Below, one piece after another: positions 45,044-52,862 of a stretch of 64,000 nt of DNA. Numbering within the stretch: position 1 is the stretch's first letter; each line of letters opens with the position of its first letter. The DNA comes from Chloroflexi bacterium UBA5189 (GTDB lineage: Bacteria > Chloroflexota > Limnocylindria > Limnocylindrales > CSP1-4): contig DHWF01000031.1 in the NCBI GenBank assembly GCA_002413045.1, positions 139,190-203,189 of the forward strand, in the 5' to 3' direction. The position numbers and the translations under genes were made by a program. A model generated the notes under the pieces. That model saw nothing but the letters and a program-made list of their open reading frames with translations. It did not search any database and was not told the DNA's origin.

Positions 45044-45601
45044 CTAGGAGCCGCCTCGGAGCTTGAGCATCGCCTGCATCGCGGCGAGCTTCGGGGCGAA
45101 CTCGGTGCGGATCTGGTTGATCGAGGCGTGATCGAGGTCGAGCTCCGAGGCGATCTCCTGGAGCGTGTCCGATTCCGCCGAGGTAATCGTGTCGTCCGCC
45201 GCGCCGACGAGGTAGCAGCAGCGCAGCAGCGCGATTCGGTCGGCGTCGGTGGAGAGGTCCTTGAACTGGCGGGTCACGAGGTAGTCCTCGGTGCCGGCGT
45301 ACAGCAGCGACTGGTGGCGCGCGATCTGGGCGACGAGGGTCGCCTGCGCCTCGGACAGGCCGCCGTGCTCGGCGACGAGCTTCTCGATCGCCGCCGACTC
45401 GACGGCGCTGATGTCGAGGTCCGCCGCCGCGGCGCGGGTCAGGATGTACGCGAACGAGGCCAGGAAGCGCGCCTTCTCGATCGGGATCGCCTCGAGCTGC
45501 CGGGCGATCCGGCGCACCGTCTCCGTGTCGTTGCCATCGACGCGGGCTTCGACCGAATCACCCGGCACCCCGGCGCCGCCCAGGAACCGCCGCATCGACA
45601 T
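45044..45601 (-). CDS. TerB-like (tellurite-resistance-type) cytoplasmic protein
   Basis: 185 aa. The helical TerB pattern is ETVRRIARQLEAIPIEKARF, LASFAYILTRAAAADLDISA, VESAAIEKLVAEHGGLSEAQ, then YLVTRQFKDLSTDADRIALL and CCYLVGAADDTITSAESDTL followed by QEIASELDLDHASI. The acidic metal-binding positions of TerB (D/E in the DLDIS and DDTIT stretches) are present twice, in symmetrical positions. TerB domains take part in stress and signalling complexes; tellurite resistance itself should not be assumed. CATACT lies 6 nt before the ATG. An in-frame ATG two codons in is an alternative. Confidence 0.85.
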   Translation of the reverse strand: MSMRRFLGGAGVPGDSVEARVDGNDTETVRRIARQLEAIPIEKARFLASFAYILTRAAAADLDISAVESAAIEKLVAEHGGLSEAQATLVAQIARHQSLLYAGTEDYLVTRQFKDLSTDADRIALLRCCYLVGAADDTITSAESDTLQEIASELDLDHASINQIRTEFAPKLAAMQAMLKLRGGS

Positions 45602-45607
45602 GGCCCG

Positions 45608-45613
45608 AGTATG
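45608..45613 (-). promoter_or_regulatory. -10-like hexamer before TerB-like gene
   Basis: CATACT on the minus strand, 6 nt before the ATG. It separates this gene from the ABC importer operon that ends 29 bp further on. Confidence 0.35.
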
Positions 45614-45642
45614 GCGCGCCGCTCGCGAACGGGCGTCCGCGC

Positions 45643-46683
45643 TCAGTTCGCCGTGGGCAGGAGGTCGTCCCGGACGAGCTGGTCGACCGTCACCGAGTTG
45701 GGGACCAGCCCGAGCGTCTTCATGTAGTCGATCGATGCCTGCCAGCCGGCGTGGTCGATGATCCCGAACGCGCCCCCGCCCGACGCCGGCGACCAGGTCG
45801 CGATCGTCGCGGCGAGGATTGCAGCCTGCGTGGCACGGTCCTTGCCGAGATCGGGGACTTGGGCGATCGAGGCGTCGAGCCCAACCTTGGGGTCTGCCGC
45901 GATCTCGGTCATGGCTCGCAGCGTTGCGGCGACGAATGTCGCGATCGCGTCGCGCTTGCTGGCGATCGTCGCCGTCGAGGTGATCAGGCCCGGCCCGGGC
46001 AGCGCGACGACGTCGTCGACGTGGAGGACGACCGCTGGTGTTCCGGAGAGCTGGAGCTGGACGGGCTCGTTGTTCGCGAAGCCGGTCGCCGCATCGACAG
46101 CGCCCGCCTGGACAGCAACGCCCTGGCCGAAGTCGGGGTACTCCACGATCGTCACGTCGTCCGGCGTCAGCCCAACCGACTTGAGCAGCGCCTGAAGCAT
46201 GATCCAGGAGGAGCCGTACTTGCCCGGGATGCCGATCTTCTTGCCCTTCAGGTCGGCGGCGGTCTTGATGCCGGACGATGCCTTCGCGAAGACGATCGAG
46301 GGGTAGGTGCCGTACAGCGTCGCGATGTACTGGACCGGGATGCCCTGGCTGACGGCCGGGATGACGTCGGTGCCGTCGGCGACCGATATGTCGATCGCGC
46401 CCTGACCCGTGAGCGTGATGAGGTCGGGGTCGATCTTGTTCTCGAACGTCACGTCGAGTCCCGCGTCGCGGTAGTAGCCGTTCTGTTGGGCGAGGTAAAA
46501 CGGCGCGAACTGGACGCTCGGGATGTACCCGAGCCCGACCATGAGGGTGGTGGGCGCGGCCGTGAGCGCTCCAGGCGATTCGATCGGCGGCTCGGTCACC
46601 AGGCCAGACCCGCCGGGCTGTCCGCAGCCGGCGACGAGGATGCCGATGGCGAAGGCGGCAGCGAGGCGGTAACGGACGGGCAT
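45643..46683 (-). CDS. NMT1/THI5-like ABC substrate-binding lipoprotein
   Basis: 346 aa; AGGAG lies before the ATG. Signal peptide with lipobox LVAGC (Cys20). The NMT1-like domain is clear: TLMVGLGYIPSVQFAPFYLA, QQNGYYRDAGLDVTFENKID, GAIDISVADGTDVIPAVSQG, IPVQYIATLYGTYPSIVFAK, and LKGKKIGIPGKYGSSWIMLQ. The Y-I-P-x-x-x-F-A-P-F-Y-x-A-x-x-x-G-Y-Y motif marks proteins that capture pyrimidine thiamine precursors (HMP), riboflavin or other small aromatics. It is the last gene of the SorC-kinase-ABC operon and delivers substrate to the permease 26 bp upstream. Confidence 0.92.
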   Translation of the reverse strand: MPVRYRLAAAFAIGILVAGCGQPGGSGLVTEPPIESPGALTAAPTTLMVGLGYIPSVQFAPFYLAQQNGYYRDAGLDVTFENKIDPDLITLTGQGAIDISVADGTDVIPAVSQGIPVQYIATLYGTYPSIVFAKASSGIKTAADLKGKKIGIPGKYGSSWIMLQALLKSVGLTPDDVTIVEYPDFGQGVAVQAGAVDAATGFANNEPVQLQLSGTPAVVLHVDDVVALPGPGLITSTATIASKRDAIATFVAATLRAMTEIAADPKVGLDASIAQVPDLGKDRATQAAILAATIATWSPASGGGAFGIIDHAGWQASIDYMKTLGLVPNSVTVDQLVRDDLLPTAN

Positions 46684-46709
46684 GGGTGTCTCCTGGTGGT
46701 GGGTGGCGG

Positions 46710-47504
46710 TCAGCGGGCGCCGACAAGGGCGCGTTCGACGAGGACGACGAGGCCGTAGAGGACGATGCCCAGCAGGGCGATTGTCAGGAGGGTGGCGAAG
46801 AGCAGTGGGATATCGAAGAGGCTGCCGCGCGCGATGTTCACGAGCACCCCGAGCCCACGAGTGGCGCCGGTCCACTCCCCCACGATCGCCCCGACGACGG
46901 CGAGCGTCACGCCGACGCGCAGCCCGCCGAAGATCGCCGGCAGGGCGGCGGGGATCTCGAGCGTCGTGACGATCTGCCAGCGCGTTGCGCGGAGGCTGCG
47001 AGCCAGCTCGAGGAGGCGCGCGTCGACCGCTCGGACGCCGACCATCGTCGCGATCGCGACCGGGAAGAACACGATCAGCGCGCAGATCACGATCTTGGCC
47101 GTCAGCCCCGGCCCGAACCACAGCGCGAGCAGCGGCGCCAGCGCGAGGATCGGCGTCGCCTGCGCGGCAACGAGGTATGGGGACAGGAGGCGCTCGGCAA
47201 GCGGAAGCCGCGCCAGGACATAGCCGACGACCAGGGCCAGGCCAGCCCCGATCCCGAACCCGAGCGCCACCTCGTACAGCGTCCGGAACGCGTGCGGCGC
47301 GATGGTTCCGTCGGCCCAAGCGGAGATGAACCGAGCGGCCACGAGCTCCGGCGCTGGCAGGATGAACGGCGGGTAGCCCGAGATGATCACGATCAGCTTC
47401 CAGACGGCGATGAACACGACGAGCGCGATCGCTGCGCCTGCTGCGGCAGGAATGCGCGCCAGGCCGCCGGCCCTCGCTCGCGCGCCGGCTTGCAGCGCGG
47501 TCAT
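46710..47504 (-). CDS. ABC importer permease (SsuC/TauC/ThiX type)
   Basis: 264 aa, six helices. The family EAA loop is LARSLRATRWQIVTTLEIPA followed by ALPAIFGGLRVGVTLAVVGA, and the preceding helix carries ATPILALAPLLALWFGPGL, both typical of SsuC-like permeases. It is the inner-membrane channel for the substrate captured by the NMT1-type lipoprotein. The start overlaps the ATPase stop as ATGA, so the two are coupled. Substrate specificity is set by the binding protein and is not visible here. Confidence 0.93.
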   Translation of the reverse strand: MTALQAGARARAGGLARIPAAAGAAIALVVFIAVWKLIVIISGYPPFILPAPELVAARFISAWADGTIAPHAFRTLYEVALGFGIGAGLALVVGYVLARLPLAERLLSPYLVAAQATPILALAPLLALWFGPGLTAKIVICALIVFFPVAIATMVGVRAVDARLLELARSLRATRWQIVTTLEIPAALPAIFGGLRVGVTLAVVGAIVGEWTGATRGLGVLVNIARGSLFDIPLLFATLLTIALLGIVLYGLVVLVERALVGAR

Positions 47505-48280
47505 GCCGCGGCCTCGCCAAGCGCCGCTCGAATCTCGTGGGCGGTCGAGCTGACGACGGCTGCGTCGAGGTCGCCAAACGAGCGCGGCCGCGGCAGCGAG
47601 ACGCGCAGGTCCGCTGCGACGCGGCCGGGACGCGCGGACAGCACGACGACTCGATCGGCGAGGAAGATCGCCTCCTGCACCGAGTGGGTGACGAGCACGA
47701 CCGTCGTCGGGGTCCGAGCGGTGATCGCGAGCAGCTCGAGGTTCAGTCGCTCTCGCGTGAGCTCGTCGAGGGCGCTGAAGGGCTCGTCGAGGAGCAGCAC
47801 CCGGGGCCCGAGTGCCAGGGTCCGGGCGAGCGCGGCGCGCTGGCGCATGCCGCCGGAGAGCTGCGACGGGACCTGCGACGCGGCGGCCTCGATGCCGACG
47901 GTGCCGAGGAGCGTGGCCACGCGCGCATCACGCTCGGCCCGGGCGACGCCGGCCAGCTCGAGCGGATAGGCGATGTTCGCGGCGGTCGTTCGCCACGGGA
48001 GGAGGCGCGGCTCCTGGAACACGAGGCCGACGCGGGGATCCGGGCCGTCGATCGGCCGGCCGTCGATCGAAGCCGTCCCGGCATCCGGCGCGAGGAGGCC
48101 GGCCACGACGCGAAGCAACGTCGACTTGCCGCTCCCGTTCGGCCCGATGAGGGCCACGATCTGCCCGGGCTCGACGACGAGATCGACGCCGTCCAGCGCG
48201 ACGAGCCGATCGTCCCGGCCGGCAGGGAACGACACGCTGATGCCTCGCAGCGCGATCCGGCCGGGCGCCGTGGCGGTCAT
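47501..48280 (-). CDS. ABC importer ATP-binding protein (SsuB/TauB/ThiZ type)
   Basis: 259 aa. Walker A GPNGSGKST (about residues 42-50), Q-loop VFQEPRLLPW, signature LSGGMRQRAALAR, Walker B VLLLDEPFSALD, H-loop VTHS, all intact. The LLPWRT and A-L-D-E-L-T-R features are those of the sulfonate/taurine/HMP importer branch. Its start overlaps the FGGY kinase stop and its stop overlaps the permease start, both as ATGA. Confidence 0.95.
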   Translation of the reverse strand: MTATAPGRIALRGISVSFPAGRDDRLVALDGVDLVVEPGQIVALIGPNGSGKSTLLRVVAGLLAPDAGTASIDGRPIDGPDPRVGLVFQEPRLLPWRTTAANIAYPLELAGVARAERDARVATLLGTVGIEAAASQVPSQLSGGMRQRAALARTLALGPRVLLLDEPFSALDELTRERLNLELLAITARTPTTVVLVTHSVQEAIFLADRVVVLSARPGRVAADLRVSLPRPRSFGDLDAAVVSSTAHEIRAALGEAAA

Positions 48281-49749
48281 GCCACCGCTTCCGCGCGGGC
48301 CGCCGCGAGCTCGCGCAGGATCGGCGCGACGGCGGGGTGGAGCGCCGTGTAGGCGGCGTACAGCTCGTGATAGACGCCGCGCCGGTCGGGATCCGGCTCG
48401 AACCGACGATCGATCGCGGTCATCGCGCGGATTGCCGTCGGCAGATCCGGGTGGACGCCGACACCGACCGCGGCCACGATCGCCGCGCCGACCGCGGCCG
48501 TCTCGCGCAGCCGTGGCACCTCCACCGGGAACCCCGTGACGTCGGCCTTGATCTGGTTCCAGCCGTCGTCGCGCGCCGGGCCGCCGCACGCACGCATCGC
48601 GCGGACCTCGATCCCCGCCTCGAGCATCGGCGCGGCCACGTGGCGGATCGCCAGGGCCGCCGCCTCCAGCGTCGCGCGGACGAGGTGCGCCCGGGTGTGC
48701 CGCAACGTGAGCCCGGCGAACACGCCTCGCGCCGACGGATCCCACAGCGGCGAGCGCTCGCCGGCGAGGTATGGCAGGAAGACAAGGCCCTCCGCGCCCG
48801 GCGGAACCGTCCGCGCCTCGGCGAGGAGCGCATCGACCGTCATGGACCCGTTCAGAATCTCGCTTCCGAGCCAGTCCAGCGCGGCGCCCGTCGCGGCCAT
48901 CGCGCCACCGACGGAGTACAGCCCGGGGAGCGGCGCCGGCGTCGTGAACCCACCCGCGACCTCGATCGGCCGATCCGCGTACACGCCGAAGCCGCCGGCC
49001 GCGCCGCCAACGTCGATCGCGTCGCCCGGCTCCAGCATCCGCGCGCCGTGGAAGCTCGCGAACGCATCCACGAGCCCAACGACGATCGGGATACCGGCGC
49101 GCAGGCCCAGGTGTCGAGCGGCATCGGGCAGCAGCCCGCCGAGCACCGTCCCGACGTTCGCATCCGGCGCAACCCGATGGAGCGCCAGCCCGGATCCTGC
49201 GAGCGCGCCGCGCGGCATCCCCTGCCCACCCGGCACGACCGACGTCGCCGCGCGGCCGGTGAGCCGCAGGCCGAGCGCCTCCCACGAGTTCAGGTACCAG
49301 CGGGTGCGCGATGCGACCGCGGGCTCGTGGCGCTCCAGCCAGCGCGCGGCGGGCAGCACGCCGAGCGCCCAACCCCGGAGGCCGGTCGCGGCCTCGAGCT
49401 CCGCCCGCTCGCCGCTCGATCGGCTGTCGAGCCAGGTCATCCCGGGTCGGACGGGGCGGCCGTCCGCGTCGACCGCGGTCAAGGTGGGACCGTGGCCCGC
49501 GATGCACAGCCCGATCGGGTCGACGTGGTCGAACCCGCCGGCCTCGGCGACCGCCAAGGCCTCGCGAACCGCGGCGCCCACGCCGGCCCACCACGCCGCT
49601 GGATCCTGTTCGGCCCGGCCCGACGCCGGGTCGACGTCGATGCCGTATCCGACGCGACCGAACCCAACCGGCGTCCCATCGGGGGTGAGCAGCCCGACCT
49701 TGACCCGGGTCGTCCCGAGGTCGATCCCGATGAGCACCGGCGTGCTCAC
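48277..49749 (-). CDS. FGGY-family carbohydrate kinase (xylulokinase-like)
   Basis: 490 aa; GTG start overlapping the SorC stop. The N-terminal ATPase fold has LIGIDLGTTRVKVGLLTPDG, then IGLCIAGHGPTLTAVDADGR and WLDSRS. The FGGY core has IPIVVGLVDAFASFHGA, with the catalytic Asp in G-L-V-D-A, and the C-terminal lobe has LVFLPYLAGERSPLWDPSAR and MRACGGPARDDGWNQIKADV (G-G-x-x-x-x-x-x-x-Q signature). It phosphorylates a sugar, polyol or related hydroxylated substrate; xylulose is only one possibility. Its position between a SorC regulator and an NMT1-type importer is unusual. Confidence 0.92.
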   Translation of the reverse strand: MSTPVLIGIDLGTTRVKVGLLTPDGTPVGFGRVGYGIDVDPASGRAEQDPAAWWAGVGAAVREALAVAEAGGFDHVDPIGLCIAGHGPTLTAVDADGRPVRPGMTWLDSRSSGERAELEAATGLRGWALGVLPAARWLERHEPAVASRTRWYLNSWEALGLRLTGRAATSVVPGGQGMPRGALAGSGLALHRVAPDANVGTVLGGLLPDAARHLGLRAGIPIVVGLVDAFASFHGARMLEPGDAIDVGGAAGGFGVYADRPIEVAGGFTTPAPLPGLYSVGGAMAATGAALDWLGSEILNGSMTVDALLAEARTVPPGAEGLVFLPYLAGERSPLWDPSARGVFAGLTLRHTRAHLVRATLEAAALAIRHVAAPMLEAGIEVRAMRACGGPARDDGWNQIKADVTGFPVEVPRLRETAAVGAAIVAAVGVGVHPDLPTAIRAMTAIDRRFEPDPDRRGVYHELYAAYTALHPAVAPILRELAAARAEAVA

Positions 49750-50714
49750 GTCGCGGCCTCGGAGGCGAGATTCAGCACGGCCTCGGCCGTCCGAACATCG
49801 GTCACGAGGACATTGAGGAAGTGGCCGCGCAGGGCGCCGAGGATCGGCACAACCTTGGCCGAGCCCTCCGCGACCCCGATCGCGAGCGAGACACTCGAAA
49901 GCCCGCGGGCATCGAAGGCGACGGTCCGCTGCCGCAGCGAGTCGCCGACGAGCCGGCCGTCGATCGCGAACGGCGCGATGAGCACCTCGCCGACGGCCTT
50001 GCCGGCGCTGATCTCCGCCATCGCCGCGCGCCCGACGCTGGCCTCGCTCCAGCTCGGGCCGCCGATCCCGAACAGCGCGACGTCGAGCCGCGCCCACAGG
50101 TCGATCACGCTGCGAACACCCGCGTGCGCGCACAGCGCATCACGCACGTTCGCGTCATCGAGCAGACCGGGCGCGTGCAGCGCCTGCACGCTGGCCCCGA
50201 AGGCACCGCCGATCCGGCGATATGGCTCGTCTCCGGCACCGGCTCGCCAGAACCCGCCGCACAGCGGCACGACGGTGGCATCCACCTGCGCCCCGGCCCC
50301 GGCTCCGGCCGCGCCGACGTTGGCTCCGGCACCCGTGCCGAGCTCGTCCGCCACGGCGGACACTGATGCCCCATCCCCGATGCCGACCACCATCCCGTCG
50401 CGAATCTCGCTTCGGAGCACCTCGCCGGCAAGACGCCCGACGCGCCGTCGCGTCAGCTCGGGCGGGCCATCGAGGGTCGGCGCCACGTGGACCGCACGCA
50501 GCCCGAACCGCGCTCGTAGCGCCTCACCCGCGGACGACTCGATCGCGCTCCTGTCGACGACCCGGATTTCGACGACGCCCTGGGCCCGCGCCTCCTTGAG
50601 CAGCCGCGACACCTGCGGCCGCGTGACCCCGACCAGCGCCGCGATCGCCTCCTGGGTCTCGCCGAGCTCGTAATACAGCCGGCTCACGCGAACCAGCGTG
50701 GCGAAGTCGCTCAT
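49746..50714 (-). CDS. SorC-family sugar-responsive transcriptional regulator
   Basis: 322 aa. The N-terminal HTH is VSRLYYELGETQEAIAALVG, VTRPQVSRLLKEARAQGVVE. The C-terminal effector domain (VGRLAGEVLRSEIRDGMVVG, VVPLCGGFWRAG, LDVALFGIGGPSWSE, AVGEVLIAPFAIDGRLVG) is the SorC sugar-binding fold that senses a phosphorylated sugar. It is the first gene of the operon and probably its regulator, with the kinase product as the likely effector. A TGTTC-T-GAACA palindrome lies 91-101 bp upstream of the start. No Shine-Dalgarno site is evident. Confidence 0.93.
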   Translation of the reverse strand: MSDFATLVRVSRLYYELGETQEAIAALVGVTRPQVSRLLKEARAQGVVEIRVVDRSAIESSAGEALRARFGLRAVHVAPTLDGPPELTRRRVGRLAGEVLRSEIRDGMVVGIGDGASVSAVADELGTGAGANVGAAGAGAGAQVDATVVPLCGGFWRAGAGDEPYRRIGGAFGASVQALHAPGLLDDANVRDALCAHAGVRSVIDLWARLDVALFGIGGPSWSEASVGRAAMAEISAGKAVGEVLIAPFAIDGRLVGDSLRQRTVAFDARGLSSVSLAIGVAEGSAKVVPILGALRGHFLNVLVTDVRTAEAVLNLASEAAT

Positions 50715-50804
50715 CGCCAGCGCGCGGCTAGCGCGGCCACGGCGGCCGGCTCAGCAGTCCTCCGGCGAGGCATCCGCGGTCGCACGAACCCGCCCCGGCA
50801 CGTT

Positions 50805-50837
50805 TGTTCTGAACAGATGTGCACGCGATCATGATCG
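50805..50837. promoter_or_regulatory. Candidate SorC operator palindromes
   Basis: TGTTC-T-GAACA (50805-50815) and the perfect 12-bp palindrome CGATCATGATCG (50826-50837) lie next to each other upstream of the SorC operon. TGTTC/GAACA half-sites are typical of SorC/DeoR operators. Binding is inferred. Confidence 0.5.
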
Positions 50838-50886
50838 GCCGACGGGACCCAGGCGTCAACCGTCCGGCGAACCACGGCGGCCGACA

Positions 50887-51096
50887 TCAGAGGCGCGCGT
50901 AATCGGCCGAGATGTTCCCTACGGATACGAACGCGACCACCTTCGGCCCCACGACCGCCAGATTCCAACCCTGAACACCCTCGGGGCGCCGAATCCCGTC
51001 GATCCTGTATCCCCATGGGGACAAGTTCGACGTGGTCGGACGCCATCGCAGGCTCGAAGCGCCAAACGTCGTCGAGTTCGTAGCCCAGCGGAACAT
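50887..51096 (-). CDS. Small 69-aa protein, intact copy of a repeated gene
   Basis: The frame begins MFRWATNSTT and contains SPWGYRIDGIRRPEG and KVVAFVSVGN, ending in a stop. A related sequence in the opposite orientation lies at 54914-55105. Both ends match closely: 28 of 30 bp are identical at the MFRWATNST end, and most differences at both ends are silent in this frame. That pattern supports coding on this strand. No known family is recognised and no Shine-Dalgarno site is seen. Confidence 0.5.
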   Translation of the reverse strand: MFRWATNSTTFGASSLRWRPTTSNLSPWGYRIDGIRRPEGVQGWNLAVVGPKVVAFVSVGNISADYARL

Positions 51097-51114
51097 TCCG
51101 CCGGGCGTTGGCTC

Positions 51115-51165
51115 AGTGGGCGGCGCGTCGTCTTAGTGGGCGGCGCGGGAGCTCAGTGGGCGGCG
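51115..51165. repeat. Three tandem AGTGGGCGGCG units, 20-bp period
   Basis: The units start at 51115, 51135 and 51155, exactly 20 bp apart. The last overlaps the 3' end of the deazaflavin-type gene, whose final codons plus stop (A-A-H-stop) are thus copied twice downstream. Confidence 0.6.
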
Positions 51166-51557
51166 GCTCCGTAGCCGTCGATGGTGACCTCGACGAGCGG
51201 GCTGTCGGTGAACATCACGTCGGGGTCGCGGCGCCAGGCCTTGGCAACCTGCTCGATGACCTGGCGGCGGTGGACCGGCTCGGTGACCTCGGTCGCGATT
51301 GCCGGCAGGTCCGCGTGGACGCCCTGCTTCAGGTGGAACGTGAACGACGGGTTGGCGCGCATGTTGTGCAGCCAGGCGCGGGTCCGCTCGGCGCTGGGCA
51401 TGCCGCTGATGTACAGCCGCCCGCCGAAGTTGAAGAAGACGATCTCGATGCGGCGCGGCTCGCCGGACTTCCGCCCGATGGTCGTGATGTCGATCGTGTG
51501 GCCCTGGTCGAGCGCCTTGGCGATCGCGGGGTCGAGCTTGGTCGGGGTGGTGGTCAT
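51153..51557 (-). CDS. Deazaflavin/FMN split-barrel (DUF385-like) protein
   Basis: 134 aa. The split-barrel pattern is HTIDITTIGRKSGEPRRIEI, VFFNFGGRLYISGMPSAERT and RAWLHNMRANPSFTFHLKQG, that is the T-x-G-R-K-S-G-E-P-R motif shared with DDN-type F420-binding proteins (compare the related gene at 29.4-29.8 kb). The C-terminal helix carries VEQVAKAWRRDPDV-like residues (RRQVIEQVAKAWRRDPDV). It is probably an oxidoreductase or cofactor-binding protein. It has lost no visible core element. The start at MTTTPTKLD is preferred; there is no good Shine-Dalgarno site. Confidence 0.82.
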   Translation of the reverse strand: MTTTPTKLDPAIAKALDQGHTIDITTIGRKSGEPRRIEIVFFNFGGRLYISGMPSAERTRAWLHNMRANPSFTFHLKQGVHADLPAIATEVTEPVHRRQVIEQVAKAWRRDPDVMFTDSPLVEVTIDGYGAAAH

Positions 51558-51857
51558 GAGAAGGGTCGAGGCTCCGAACGTTGGGTCGGGCGAGTCGCGG
51601 CGAACCACCGCGAACTGATCGTTGACGACGCAACGATCTTCGCACGCCTACCCGCTCGGCGCAAGTGCAGTTGGTCGTCTGGGTGACCGAGTTCGACGAG
51701 GTTCGACACGCCGCGCGATGAAGGTCGTCGATCTTGATCGTCCGGGCGCTCTCATTCGACCAACTTCGACGGCATCCGACGCCGCTTGGGCCGCTACCTC
51801 GTCGAATTCGTCCATCGCGGCGACCAACGCGCCGATCTCGAGCCGGCCGGCCCGCGG
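51558..51857. other. Intergenic stretch with no supported gene
   Basis: No frame carries neighbour-like codon bias. CTCGTCGAATTCGTC near 51797 loosely resembles the end of the repeated 69-aa gene but is too short and diverged to call. Confidence 0.4.
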
Positions 51858-52424
51858 CTAGACGCGCTTGCCCTGGGCCCGGAGCTCCGCCTTGTAGGCC
51901 CGCTTGCCGGCCTGGTACGACGCGAGCGCCTCGGGCGAGTCGACATCACCCAGGGTGTGCTGCTTCGGCATGACATCGGCCATGCCTGGCAGGTCGACGC
52001 CGAAGCGTTTGCCGAGGATCGCCAGGATCGTTCGGGCCTTCATCTCGCCGATCCCGGGCAGCTCGAGCAGCCGCGCCTGGAGGTCCCTGCCGTCCTTCGC
52101 CTCGCGCCAGATCCGCGACGCATCGCCGTCGTACTTCTCCGCGATGGCAGCGCACAGTGCGGCGACCTTGCCGGCCATCGAGCCGGGGAAGCGGTGGAGC
52201 GCCGGGCGCTCGCGGAAGATGCGATCGAGCTCGGCCGGGTCGGTTGCGGCAATCCGGCGGGCGTCGAGATGGCCGAGCCGGCGTTGGAGCTCCCACGGGC
52301 CGGAGAACGCCTTCTGGACGGTGACCTGCTGGTCGAGCGCGAAGCCGATGAGGAGCGCGAGCGGGTCGGTCGAGAGGAGCTCGTCGGCGTCATCGTTGCC
52401 GGTGAATGGAAGTCGCGCGGTCAT
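51858..52424 (-). CDS. HhH-GPD-type base-excision DNA repair protein
   Basis: 188 aa; GGAGG lies about 8-12 nt before the ATG. The helix-hairpin-helix and Gly/Pro/Asp region reads LLELPGIGEMKARTILAILG followed by KRFGVDLPGMADVMP, preceded by LIGFALDQQVTVQKAFSGPW, a typical HhH-GPD start. The protein is shorter than Nth or MutY and has no iron-sulfur cysteines, matching the compact HhH-GPD family of Actinobacteria and Chloroflexota. DNA glycosylase activity is likely but the damaged base is unknown. Confidence 0.9.
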   Translation of the reverse strand: MTARLPFTGNDDADELLSTDPLALLIGFALDQQVTVQKAFSGPWELQRRLGHLDARRIAATDPAELDRIFRERPALHRFPGSMAGKVAALCAAIAEKYDGDASRIWREAKDGRDLQARLLELPGIGEMKARTILAILGKRFGVDLPGMADVMPKQHTLGDVDSPEALASYQAGKRAYKAELRAQGKRV

Positions 52425-52552
52425 CGGTGGGAGCCTCCGGTCGAGGGTGCGCGCGGGCGCGCGGAAGGCCGCGATCGTAGCGCTTGCAACGGCTCTGCAA
52501 GGTTCCGGGCTTGCGCTTCGGCGGTAGGATTCGGGCAACGGAGGTCTGCTCG

Positions 52553-52723
52553 ATGACGGATCGACGCCGCTCACCGGCTCCAGAGTCCGGACGCAGGAAC
52601 GGGACCCACGTGGCCCCGAACCTCGCGAGCACCGCGGACGCATCCCGAGGCGCGAGCAACCTCGCCACCGTGCCCCGCGCGGGCAACATCAGCTCCGACA
52701 CCCGCGCCGGCCGCCTCGGGTGA
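52553..52723 (+). CDS. Possible small 56-aa protein
   Basis: ATG with GGAGG 8 nt upstream. 47 of 55 sense codons end in G or C, and from codon 15 nearly all do. The product (MTDRRRSPAPESGRRNG, then an Ala/Ser/Asn-rich part) has no recognised domain and no predicted helix. The Shine-Dalgarno site and third-position bias are the only support. Confidence 0.25.
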   Translation: MTDRRRSPAPESGRRNGTHVAPNLASTADASRGASNLATVPRAGNISSDTRAGRLG

Positions 52724-52811
52724 TCCGGGCCGGGGGCCGCCCGCCGGCGAAGGGGAGCCGCGCGACGACCAAGCACTCGGATCACCAACTGCAGAACGTG
52801 AATGCAACGGA

Positions 52812-52840
52812 AGACCCGCGCTCGCCGCGAGCGCGGGTCT
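52812..52840. terminator. Strong bidirectional hairpin terminator
   Basis: AGACCCGCGCTCG and CGAGCGCGGGTCT form a perfect 13-bp stem with a 3-nt loop; GTTTA follows on the plus strand. It lies 22 nt beyond the end of the minus-strand DUF2089-DUF4097 operon, which it should terminate. Confidence 0.85.
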
Positions 52841-52862
52841 GTTTATGCCGGGTCGGCCCCGC

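Noticed and set aside
51620..51861. Small plus-strand frame and a third copy of the MFRWATNST repeat
   Set aside because: Only about 15 of 22 bases match one end of the repeat and no other part does; the codon bias is poor.
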